Below are positions 45,636 to 52,628 of a DNA stretch of 64,000 nt, piece after piece (position 1 is the first letter of the stretch; every line of letters starts with the position of its first letter). The notes below the pieces were generated by a model. That model was given only the letters and a program-made list of their open reading frames with translations. It had not been told where the DNA came from and searched no databases. Location: the NCBI GenBank assembly GCA_022843955.1, contig JALHMQ010000001.1:1-64000 (forward strand), given 5' to 3'. Source of the DNA: Burkholderiaceae bacterium (GTDB taxonomy: Bacteria > Pseudomonadota > Gammaproteobacteria > Burkholderiales > Burkholderiaceae_F). A program made the translations under genes and the position numbers.

Positions 45636-46652
45636 GTGCCCAAGACGCCCGCGCCCGCGACTCCAACGTCGTCATCGACGCCTGCCCCCGCCACGGCGCC
45701 GGCAACAGCACTCGCCACGGCATCGACTGCACCAGCACCGAGCGGGGGTCCGCAGACAAGTTGGCCGCATCGAGCGCTCTACGACAACGTGAGGAAGACA
45801 CTGTTTGCGCTGCCGGCTGAGTTTGAGTCGTCGCTGCGCATTCAAGACTTTCGAGCCACCGACATCTTTACTTTGAACTCGGCGCTGGGTGCGTCGATTG
45901 AAGACGCTGTGGTCGAAGGGCTGAACAAGCTGCGGGAGATGTGGGACCCGGTAGGCGCTTACAGCGTCTATCGCTTCGAGCGCCAAGCGCAGGCGTTTCC
46001 AGATGTGCGGCTGGTAAGCGACGCAAGTGGCCTTGAATCGCCGCTGATGGGCATCGAATTGAAGGGCTGGCTGGCCATTGCAAAGGAAGCCGAGCCGACC
46101 TTCCGCTACAACGTCAATGCAGACGCCTGCGCGCCGCAAGACCTCATCGTCGTCTTCCCGTGGGTGCTGAGCGACGTAGTGGCGGGAACGCCGAAGCTAC
46201 TGCCGCCTTACGTGGGTGAGGCGCGGCACGCAGCCGAGTACCGCAACTGGTACTGGCAGACCATGCGCCAGCGCGAGGGCAAGAATCCCGACATCACGCT
46301 CGCAGAGCACCGCACGCCATACCCGCAGTCGAAGGTGGACAAGTGCTCGGACGTGGCGGTCGTCGACCCGGGCGACAACTTCGGACGTATTGCGAGGACC
46401 GGCCTGCTCGACGACTTCGTGGCCCGGACGAGTAAGCAGCTAGCCTCTGGCATCCCGGTCAAGGCGTGGGTGAGGTTCTTTCGCGTCTTCAGCGACAGCA
46501 ACACCGACGTGGACACCGCGACCCGGATGGTTGAACGGGCAATGCGGGACTATCAGGTCGAGTCGGACGAGGACCGTCGTGCCCTCATTGCGGCTATGGG
46601 ACTACTTCTGGAGAAGCTTCAGAACGCCCCGTTAGCACCAAAGAAGCGCTAG
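45636..46652 (+). CDS. Putative type II restriction endonuclease (PD-(D/E)XK)
   Basis: This 338-aa protein has a low-complexity Pro/Ala/Thr N-terminus (residues 3-37). A core follows with F-PD (P122-D123) and IELK (E141-L-K143), the spacing of a PD-(D/E)XK nuclease site. The text after it (GWLAIAKEAEPTFRYNVNAD...QDLIVVFPWVLSDV) has the look of known but uncharacterised restriction enzymes. GTG at 45636 is one base after the methylase stop, so the two are coupled. Recognition sequence unknown. No DNA-binding domain was recognised separately. Confidence 0.75.
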   Translation: MPKTPAPATPTSSSTPAPATAPATALATASTAPAPSGGPQTSWPHRALYDNVRKTLFALPAEFESSLRIQDFRATDIFTLNSALGASIEDAVVEGLNKLREMWDPVGAYSVYRFERQAQAFPDVRLVSDASGLESPLMGIELKGWLAIAKEAEPTFRYNVNADACAPQDLIVVFPWVLSDVVAGTPKLLPPYVGEARHAAEYRNWYWQTMRQREGKNPDITLAEHRTPYPQSKVDKCSDVAVVDPGDNFGRIARTGLLDDFVARTSKQLASGIPVKAWVRFFRVFSDSNTDVDTATRMVERAMRDYQVESDEDRRALIAAMGLLLEKLQNAPLAPKKR

Positions 46653-46658
46653 CCAAAG

Positions 46659-46694
46659 ATAGACGCCCCCGCCTAAGCGTTAACAGGCGTCTAT
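46659..46694. terminator. Hairpin between convergent endonuclease and DDE genes
   Basis: A perfect 9-bp stem (ATAGACGCC with GGCGTCTAT) and an 18-nt loop containing GTTAAC lie between the two convergent genes, overlapping the stop codon of the minus-strand gene. It could stop both transcripts, though no T tract follows either way. Confidence 0.45.
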
Positions 46695-48496
46695 GCGGCG
46701 AGAATGTCTGAGACCGACAATGGTCGGTCCGTTATCCCAAGCCGCATCGCAGGTGTCCGCGCGTCCTTCCCTTCAAGTGTGTAGTTGTAGAACACGCGGA
46801 AGATTTCGAGCACCTTCTCGATGTTGGCAGGCTGGTAGGCGCTGTAGCCATACCAAGTCCGTCCCGCCTTGCTTGATGTGCCAATCGGGCGCTCCAGCAG
46901 GCTCAGCCGCCTGCGGATGAGCATGAAAAAGCGGTCGATGGGGTGCAGCGTGCAGCGCAGGAGCAGCCGCGCCAAGTGGTCCTCGTCATAGTCGCCAAAG
47001 TCGGTGAGGTAGCACATCGCCTTGAGCGGCTCACTGGCGTTGGGCAGTGGATGCACCAGCCATTTGTCGGACCACTTGCCGAAGCTGGCCGCGCGCGCCA
47101 TCTCTTTCTTCATCATCAGAACCTCGACCTGGAAGTCGGTTAACTCCGGGTTGGCGTCCTTGACCTCACCGAACCGTGCTCGGCTTTCCCGCAGAACCTT
47201 GCGCTTCTCATCGACGGTCATCTCCTTGCCCAGTCGAACATAGAACGCATCTGACCTGCGCTCGTGCACTTCCTGCTCGAATGCGGCGAGATATGCCGCT
47301 CGGATGCCCGACTCCTGGTCCATGAAGAATCGAATTTTCTCCGCGCCACGGAGCATTTGGCGCAGCCAGTAGAAATGCGCATACATGGTGTACTCGTTGC
47401 GCACCTGCATCCCCGCCTTGGGGAACGACTCGCTTGAAAGGATGGACTCTGGCGACTCCACATCAGCGCGCGCTTCCGCATCGGCATAGCGCGCCACGAT
47501 GTCGTCACCCAGCGTGCCGCCAGCACGCAGTCGCTTGGCTGCGCGGTCGGCGGACTCTTGAACGGCCCGCGTGTAGTCGGGCATCAGCCAAAGTCGCGCA
47601 TACCGACGATGAGGCAGTGGCGCCGTGTAATCACCCGCCTTCATCGCATCAGCCTCGACCTCAGGCCCGTCAAGGCGTCCGTCGAAGTTCAGATGCATAC
47701 CGAAAACGAAGCCTGACGCCACATCGGCACTGCCGATGGCACGAAGGACGACGTTGCGCTTGTCCTTTCGCGCGGTCCAGTTGACGGCGTAGTCCTGCCG
47801 GTCGACCGCGACATACAGCCGACGGAAGAGCGCGCCGTCCATCAGCTTTCGCTCCTGCGTGGCGGCGACCTTCAACGCCTGGCGGTGGATGAAGTCGAGC
47901 TTGCGATACAGCGTCTGAGGACTGATGTCGCAGACCTCGCAGATGCGCGACATTGGCACCTTGTTCACGAGGGTCATGAACACCTCGTGGTTCTTGTGGG
48001 TCAGCCGCTGTCGAAGGGTGGAGCGCCCGCCTGCGCTGAAGGTCCGCCCACAGCCCTTGCATTGGTAGCGCGGCGTTCCTTGTGCCGTCTTGCCAAACGC
48101 GTTGTGCAGCTCGGCGTTCAGCGGGACGTTGAAGAAAGGACAGTCCTCGTTGCGGCAACCGCTGTCTGGCTCGCCGAGGTGCCCGCAGAGCCTTGCCAGT
48201 TCCTCTGCCACACCCGCGTTCGACTTGATGGGCAAGGACTCGCCGCACAGAAGGCACTGGAGCACTGGCAGCCCCGCGCCGCTGCCGCCGACCCGGTAGT
48301 CGGTCCCTGGTAGTCCTGGCGCCGCCTTGGACCGCCTGGCGTACTTCGCCAGCGACGCTGGCACGCCGTAGTTCGCGCAGCGCGGGTTCTTGCAGAAGTT
48401 GACCTGGATGACCCGCGCCGAGCCATCCGGGAAACGGAACTCAGCTGCTGGCGGGACCTTCGGCAGGGTGGGTTTGGTGGGGGAGCGTGCAGACAC
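46691..48496 (-). CDS. Large DDE recombinase/transposase-like protein with zinc-ribbon
   Basis: This 601-aa protein has several zinc motifs in its N-terminal third (CKNPRCANYG, CLLCGESL, CRNEDCPF and CKGCGRTFSAGG), a helix-turn-helix (VPMSRICEVCDISPQTLYRKL), and an RNase-H-like core with D in LYVAVDRQD and D in RFFMDQESG. The C-terminus ends with the transposase-like ARTPAMRLGITDRPLS. The zinc-ribbon plus HTH resembles IS1/IS1595-superfamily N-termini, but the length is about double. A longer frame starts at 48547 but would translate through a hairpin, so GTG at 48496 was chosen. It may move the 42-bp-repeat-bounded segment, or be domesticated. Confidence 0.75.
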   Translation of the reverse strand: MSARSPTKPTLPKVPPAAEFRFPDGSARVIQVNFCKNPRCANYGVPASLAKYARRSKAAPGLPGTDYRVGGSGAGLPVLQCLLCGESLPIKSNAGVAEELARLCGHLGEPDSGCRNEDCPFFNVPLNAELHNAFGKTAQGTPRYQCKGCGRTFSAGGRSTLRQRLTHKNHEVFMTLVNKVPMSRICEVCDISPQTLYRKLDFIHRQALKVAATQERKLMDGALFRRLYVAVDRQDYAVNWTARKDKRNVVLRAIGSADVASGFVFGMHLNFDGRLDGPEVEADAMKAGDYTAPLPHRRYARLWLMPDYTRAVQESADRAAKRLRAGGTLGDDIVARYADAEARADVESPESILSSESFPKAGMQVRNEYTMYAHFYWLRQMLRGAEKIRFFMDQESGIRAAYLAAFEQEVHERRSDAFYVRLGKEMTVDEKRKVLRESRARFGEVKDANPELTDFQVEVLMMKKEMARAASFGKWSDKWLVHPLPNASEPLKAMCYLTDFGDYDEDHLARLLLRCTLHPIDRFFMLIRRRLSLLERPIGTSSKAGRTWYGYSAYQPANIEKVLEIFRVFYNYTLEGKDARTPAMRLGITDRPLSVSDILAA

Positions 48497-48501
48497 AAAA
48501 A

Positions 48502-48531
48502 GGCCCTGCAACCCGGGAAGGGTGCAGGGCC
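48502..48531 (-). promoter_or_regulatory. Strong hairpin directly before the DDE gene start
   Basis: A perfect 9-bp stem (GGCCCTGCA with TGCAGGGCC) has a 12-nt loop. On the minus strand it is followed by TTTTTGTG, in which GTG is the proposed start of the DDE gene. The only ribosome-site-like bases (AGGG) are inside the 3' arm. It has the form of an intrinsic terminator or a structure that shields the recombinase gene from read-through. Confidence 0.6.
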
Positions 48532-48555
48532 ATTTTCCCCGCCACACGGGCGGAA

Positions 48556-48597
48556 ATCAACACGTTAAGTGAATGGCTTGAGCGTCGCTGCCCCTTG
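48556..48597 (-). repeat. 42-bp inverted repeat, copy B
   Basis: This is the reverse complement of copy A at 43467-43508 with three mismatches. It lies just outside the hairpin upstream of the DDE gene. No matching short duplication was seen outside the two copies. Confidence 0.8.
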
Positions 48598-48788
48598 TTC
48601 ATTCTGGCCACGTTCTCGAACTCCGCTTGCCCTCGGCAGCTATCCGGCCCCCAATTGAACCAAGAGCCGTGCGACAACGGCTTCTTGCTGTTGGCCAGGT
48701 TCTGTCGAGCTTCCTGCAGCGCTCCATTACAAGCGCCACGCTCGCTTTGCCACCGGCCCTCGCGCTTGGCCCGCGCACTTCATCAAAC

Positions 48789-48826
48789 TTGACCGCGCGG
48801 AACAACGTAGCTACAATGTTCCTACG
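48789..48826 (+). promoter_or_regulatory. Promoter and operator of dinJ-yafQ
   Basis: TTGACC at 48789-48794 and TACAAT at 48812-48817 are 17 bp apart, an excellent sigma-70 promoter. The inverted repeat CGTAG (48806-48810)...CTACG (48822-48826) straddles the -10 box, consistent with autorepression by the antitoxin. The 260 bp between repeat copy B and this promoter show no gene. Confidence 0.75.
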
Positions 48827-48857
48827 AGATGGGCATGAACGCCCTAAAGGAGAAACC

Positions 48858-49091
48858 ATGTTGACTGTGGATGTGCGAGCCCGGGTCGAGCCGCAGCTCA
48901 AAGAGCAAGCCGCGGCGGTCTTGCAGGCCCAGGGGCTGGATGTCAGCACGGCGATTCGGCTGTTTCTGCGAAGCGTGGTTGAGAAAGGCGAGTTGCCCAT
49001 CGACTTGCCTCGCCCGAATCGGACGACAGCCGATGCCATTCGAGCCGCTCGAGCTGGCGACGTGACGGACGTCTCGCTGGATGACCTGTAA
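48858..49091 (+). CDS. dinJ: DinJ/RelB-type antitoxin
   Basis: This 77-aa protein has the N-terminal strand TVDVRARVEPQLKEQAAAVL and the helix QGLDVSTAIRLFLRSVVEKGELP, the ribbon-helix-helix signature of DinJ/RelB antitoxins, and a flexible C-terminus that would wrap the toxin. AAAGGAGA sits 6-13 bp before the ATG. The toxin gene starts 5 bp after the stop. Confidence 0.9.
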   Translation: MLTVDVRARVEPQLKEQAAAVLQAQGLDVSTAIRLFLRSVVEKGELPIDLPRPNRTTADAIRAARAGDVTDVSLDDL

Positions 49092-49096
49092 GCCCG

Positions 49097-49384
49097 ATGC
49101 CAAGAACACTCAAGGAAACGGGTCAGTTCAAAAGCGACAAGAAGCACATCAAGGGTTCTGGCCGGTATGACTGGTTGAAGATGCGCAGCGTCGTCAGAGA
49201 GTTGATGAACGACCGGCCCCTTGACCGAAAGCACGCAGACCACGAGCTGTCTGGCGAGTGGCGCGGCGTTCGGGAGTGCCACGTCGAACCCGACTGGCTC
49301 TTGATGTACGAGAAGGAAGGCGACGTGACGAACGGCTCACTGAAGCTTGTTCGAACAGGAACGCACAGCGAGTTGTTCGATTAG
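49097..49384 (+). CDS. yafQ: YafQ-type mRNA interferase toxin
   Basis: This 95-aa protein of the RelE/YafQ fold has the family run HELSGEWRGVRECHVEPDW then LLMYE and the C-terminal RTGTHSELF, in which the catalytic histidine is present. YafQ cleaves mRNA on the ribosome. Together with dinJ it forms a standard type II toxin-antitoxin pair, closed by an intrinsic terminator at 49405-49430. On this island it probably stabilises the element. Confidence 0.92.
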   Translation: MPRTLKETGQFKSDKKHIKGSGRYDWLKMRSVVRELMNDRPLDRKHADHELSGEWRGVRECHVEPDWLLMYEKEGDVTNGSLKLVRTGTHSELFD

Positions 49385-49404
49385 CTGCTGACTTTGATTC
49401 ACCC

Positions 49405-49430
49405 AGAGCCGCTTCGTGCGGCTCTCTTTT
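49405..49430 (+). terminator. Intrinsic terminator after yafQ
   Basis: The 8-bp stem AGAGCCGC/GCGGCTCT with loop TTCGT is followed by CTTTT. Confidence 0.85.
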
Positions 49431-49504
49431 CGCGGACTCATCAATGCGCTATGCGAACTGAGCCCTGACCTCGGGGCGAATGCGCATCGTGAACGACTCG
49501 GTCT

Positions 49505-49831
49505 TCATCGCAAGCTTGGTTGCAGGGGTCCCTGCACCTTGTTGATACTTGGCCAGACGATGTACGCGGTCCAGGTTGAGCCGTCGCGCGAGCAGTGAAC
49601 CATGTATTCGTCTCGGTCGAACGCGCTGGCGCGAAACATGTACTGACCGCACCCACCCACGTTGTTCTTCACAAGCGTGCGGCTGATATCGACGTTCATG
49701 GACTCTTTCCACGGGCCCGGATACCGCTTCTCCAGCGGGACCTCGGCTCGCGGCGAACACCCACCTAACGCAGCCGCGGTCAACGCGCCGGTAACGGCTA
49801 CTCGCAAAAATGGGGGCACCAGATTATTCAT
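49505..49831 (-). CDS. Small hypothetical lipoprotein
   Basis: This 108-aa protein has a lipoprotein signal peptide (NNLVPPFLRVAVTGALTAAALGGC, lipobox LGGC at about residue 25). The mature part has three further cysteines or paired residues (GGCGQYMFRASAFDRDEYMV, HCSRDGSTW). No family is recognised. A longer start eight residues upstream is possible. It stands alone on the minus strand. Confidence 0.65.
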   Translation of the reverse strand: MNNLVPPFLRVAVTGALTAAALGGCSPRAEVPLEKRYPGPWKESMNVDISRTLVKNNVGGCGQYMFRASAFDRDEYMVHCSRDGSTWTAYIVWPSINKVQGPLQPSLR

Positions 49832-49891
49832 TCTTCCGCTGTATCGCATAGGCACCGACGAAGTAGTTAGGGAGTGAGCATATGCCGGGCG

Positions 49892-51283
49892 CTACGCGGT
49901 GCTTGACGAGGCCGGTGCCCGCCCGAATATACGTTGGAGTTTCAGCTCTGGAAACAGAAACGCGACCAGTCTCTCGTGCGTCCGGTCCGCGTCATAGGCA
50001 GGGTCCCCCTGCTCCAGGGCGCGCTTGTAGAGCGCCACCTTGGCTTGCCATAGCCTGGACTTGTCTTCCTGTCGTATGAGAGCCGAGCGGTCGTAGACCA
50101 AGAGCGCCTCTCGGAAGTACTTCAAGTACTTTTGCTCTGAGGCCATCCGATGAGCTACCTGAATAAAGCTGCTGTAGCCCCAGTTCACGGACCGCCCCAG
50201 CTTGGCCGAATACAGTCCATTGAGCAGCGACTCAGGAAACAGACCAGGGTACCGCGGCACCTCGATGCCGCGCCGCCCAAGTTCTTGCCGCAATTGTCGC
50301 CACCGTGCTTCCCGCTCCTCCGTCGGCAGTCGGTCCTTTTCGACCCAGAACGACTCGAAAGACCGCCGCACCCCTGCGTCAAGCGCCTCCTTTTGCCCGT
50401 CGTAGTCGTAGTAGTAGGCGCGCTGCCGGTGTGGCTCAAGCGTTAGGTCGGCGAAGGCGATGACCTTGCGTTTGAGGACCTGCGCCTGTCCGTCTGTCCG
50501 CGGCTCCGCCCACACGCACTCCAAGTGCAGGGCATTGCATTCAACGGAAAGCCTAACGGTCTCCGGCGTGATGACAAACGCATTCTGGTTGTTGTTGAAG
50601 AAGACGTCGTCTTGCGTGAGTCGCCGAGGGCCGTCATCGAATTGTGCGAAGACCCAGAACAGTAGGCCGCCTTCGGCCAAGTAGAAGCTGCGTCGCTCTG
50701 CGATGACCTTGAGGAAGGTCGTCGACAACTGAATCTCGAAAGCAATGGGCAGCCCTGCTCGAACGGCGCGCACGTCTGGTCGTCGCCAGTTTTCACCGTC
50801 GACGCTGCGCCACGTCTTCTCGGTCGCCACGTCACAGAACGTTTCGTCTGCGGCCAGACAAGCTTGCAGCCAGCGCTTCATGCGCTTGTGTGGCTCGCTC
50901 TCTTGCAGTCCTTGGTACTTGCGCGCCGCCATCTGGGCATACGTGAGTCCGTCGCGAGTTTTCGCCTTGCAGCGCCCATCCTCAACCAGGTGCCGGAAGT
51001 GAAAGCGCTGAGCGTCGAGGGTTGCAATCAGGTGAACCGGCGTGTGGCACATCGCGCACCGGTAGAGAGGTTTAGACCGAAGCCTCTCCGACACTGCCAT
51101 ACGCAGCTGAAGCACGGCACTGCGGTCAATGCCGATGACATCGACCGAGTTCAAGTAGACGCCGGCGTCCGTGTCGAGCACTTCGCCGATTTTAGGGTCC
51201 TCGACCGCAAGGCTGCGAACGCTGTTCGGCTCAGAGAAGTCGGCCACCCTCCCCAACCGCTGCGAGACCTTCCGCGACTCCAT
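49892..51283 (-). CDS. DUF6035/CoiA-like putative nuclease with zinc motif
   Basis: This 463-aa protein has a zinc-binding region YRCAMCHTPVHLIA...FHFRHL (CxxC...HxxH) and a nuclease-like site RRPDVRAVRAGLPIAFEIQL, where D and E-x-Q form the PD-(D/E)XK variant seen in competence protein CoiA. The C-terminal half is helical and charged with no known domain. The ATG at 51283 follows GGGG; a TTG at 51292 is also in frame. It is divergent from a WYL-domain regulator, across 74 bp. Such a nuclease next to a WYL repressor is a typical phage-defence layout. Function is inferred. Confidence 0.72.
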   Translation of the reverse strand: MESRKVSQRLGRVADFSEPNSVRSLAVEDPKIGEVLDTDAGVYLNSVDVIGIDRSAVLQLRMAVSERLRSKPLYRCAMCHTPVHLIATLDAQRFHFRHLVEDGRCKAKTRDGLTYAQMAARKYQGLQESEPHKRMKRWLQACLAADETFCDVATEKTWRSVDGENWRRPDVRAVRAGLPIAFEIQLSTTFLKVIAERRSFYLAEGGLLFWVFAQFDDGPRRLTQDDVFFNNNQNAFVITPETVRLSVECNALHLECVWAEPRTDGQAQVLKRKVIAFADLTLEPHRQRAYYYDYDGQKEALDAGVRRSFESFWVEKDRLPTEEREARWRQLRQELGRRGIEVPRYPGLFPESLLNGLYSAKLGRSVNWGYSSFIQVAHRMASEQKYLKYFREALLVYDRSALIRQEDKSRLWQAKVALYKRALEQGDPAYDADRTHERLVAFLFPELKLQRIFGRAPASSSTA

Positions 51284-51320
51284 CGACCCCAAGCAGTCCT
51301 CGTACTGTAAGCGATTTCCG

Positions 51321-51346
51321 TTGACCTTACATTTATCTGTATGTTA
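51321..51346. promoter_or_regulatory. Imperfect palindrome between the nuclease and WYL genes
   Basis: The stretch has TTGACC at 51321-51326 and an inverted pair TACAT (51328-51332)...ATGTTA (51341-51346) in A+T-rich sequence. It is the likely operator where the WYL regulator binds. No fully convincing -10 box was seen. Confidence 0.4.
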
Positions 51347-51357
51347 AAACAGAATGA

Positions 51358-52221
51358 ATGAACACTCAAGCTGCCAAGTCCGGCCCTCGCCACGACGACC
51401 TGATGCGGCTTCTCCTTTGGGAGGGGCAACTGCAGAACAGGCGCATCCGCCAGCTCTACGGGCTGGGAGCCGTCCGTGCCAGCCAGGTCATCCAGGCATT
51501 TCGTGACGACTACCCGGAGCTGCTCGAATGGGATTCGAAGCGGAAGGCGTTCCTTGCCACGGCGAAGGCGTATGCCACGGGAAAGCGGCCGCCGAACATC
51601 GCGACGACGCTTTCCCTGGACGGCTATACGACGCTGATGTCAGGCATCGGCGAGTTCGGTGCGACCCTCGTGGGCGAGGACGACGCTCCGCTGGCGAACG
51701 CGTATCGAGACCTCGTGACGCCTCGGCCGCAGCTCTTCGCGTTCTTGCGCACCTGCATCCTCGAAGGCGGCTGGGCGTCTCTGACCTACCGCTCGATGGG
51801 TCGGCCGGAACCGCATACGCGCACGGTGTTGCCGAGCAAGCTAGTGCGAGCGGGGCGGCGTTGGCACCTGCGCGCTTTTGCCGCCGAGGTCGCCGGCTAC
51901 CGGGACTTCAACCTGGGCCGAATCGAGCGGTGGACCGGCGCAGAGGAGGCTGTTGCGCGAGTACCGGCAGACGAAGCCTGGAATCGAAAGGTGGCCATTC
52001 GCCTGGTGCCACACCCCAATCTCGAGGCTGGCCAGGAAGAAGTCGTTCGCCTGGAATTCATGGGGGGCACAGTGTCCCGCGTAGAACCGTGCCGTGGTGC
52101 ATTGGTCCCCTACCTGCTTCAGGACTTCCGCGCCGCGACCGACGTACAGAGGCAGCGGCCACCGGAGTACCAGTTGGCGGTGGGAAATCTTGACGAGGTG
52201 CGGCCGTGGCTTTGGACGTAG
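51358..52221 (+). CDS. WYL-domain transcriptional regulator (BrxR/CapW type)
   Basis: This 287-aa protein has an N-terminal winged helix (RHDDLMRLLLWEGQLQNRRI and on to SQVIQAFRDDYPELLEWD), a central WYL domain (about 120-210, with LTYRS and WHLRAFAAEVAGYRDFNLGRI) and a C-terminal WCX-like part ending QLAVGNLDEVRPWLW. Length and layout match the BrxR/CapW repressors that control many phage-defence systems. The start at 51358 has a weak ribosome site. The gene is divergent from the DUF6035 gene, which is the obvious candidate for its regulated effector. Confidence 0.85.
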   Translation: MNTQAAKSGPRHDDLMRLLLWEGQLQNRRIRQLYGLGAVRASQVIQAFRDDYPELLEWDSKRKAFLATAKAYATGKRPPNIATTLSLDGYTTLMSGIGEFGATLVGEDDAPLANAYRDLVTPRPQLFAFLRTCILEGGWASLTYRSMGRPEPHTRTVLPSKLVRAGRRWHLRAFAAEVAGYRDFNLGRIERWTGAEEAVARVPADEAWNRKVAIRLVPHPNLEAGQEEVVRLEFMGGTVSRVEPCRGALVPYLLQDFRAATDVQRQRPPEYQLAVGNLDEVRPWLWT

Positions 52222-52255
52222 CCGACCACGAACGGGAGGGCGCCGTTCACCCCTG

Positions 52256-52546
52256 CTATGGGCGCGTGATGTCGATGTTGCGCGTGCCGATGAGGCGCAT
52301 CACGCGCACGAACCACGAGAACTTGAACGCTCCGCGGTTGATGAGCATGCCCAGTTGCTTCTCGTTGTATGGCTCACCCAACATCAGCGCGAGGCGCTTG
52401 TACGTCACACCCTGCCGTGCCAGCTGGGCCTTGAGGATGCGTGAAGCCTCCTCGTCGTACGCGTCTTTCTGCGTCATCTCGAACCAGCGGTGAGCAATGC
52501 GGCGGAGGCTATCAACAGCGGCGTCGCGTCGCTGCAAATACAACAT
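52256..52546 (-). CDS. DUF6471-type small helical protein
   Basis: This 96-aa protein contains EEASRILKAQLARQGVTYKRLALMLGEPYN...LGMLINRGAFKFSWFVRVMRLIG, an HTH-like pattern found in DUF6471. The first 23 residues are less typical and an ATG at 52477 may be the true start. The role is unknown; the fold suggests DNA binding. It is convergent with the WYL gene (34-bp gap) and divergent from the IS1595 transposase gene. Confidence 0.7.
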   Translation of the reverse strand: MLYLQRRDAAVDSLRRIAHRWFEMTQKDAYDEEASRILKAQLARQGVTYKRLALMLGEPYNEKQLGMLINRGAFKFSWFVRVMRLIGTRNIDITRP

Positions 52547-52628
52547 CTACACGGGTGAATGCAACGCCCGGCGGTGCGTCACACAAAACGCCTCGGTAGA
52601 CGGCCTGTCTTCATGAGCGAGGCAGGCC

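Noticed and set aside
46691-48547. Longer start of the DDE gene at 48547
   Set aside because: The extra 17 codons translate the stem-loop at 48502-48531, which is better explained as a transcription or translation control structure.
43467-48597. 42-bp repeats as integron attC sites
   Set aside because: Each copy contains a GTTRRRY-like heptamer (GTTAAGT), but the partner heptamer and the folded-arm structure are absent, gene orientations are mixed, and there is no integrase.
48599-49282. Minus-strand frame opposite dinJ-yafQ
   Set aside because: The plus strand has a promoter, ribosome site and two family-matched genes; the minus frame has no domain.
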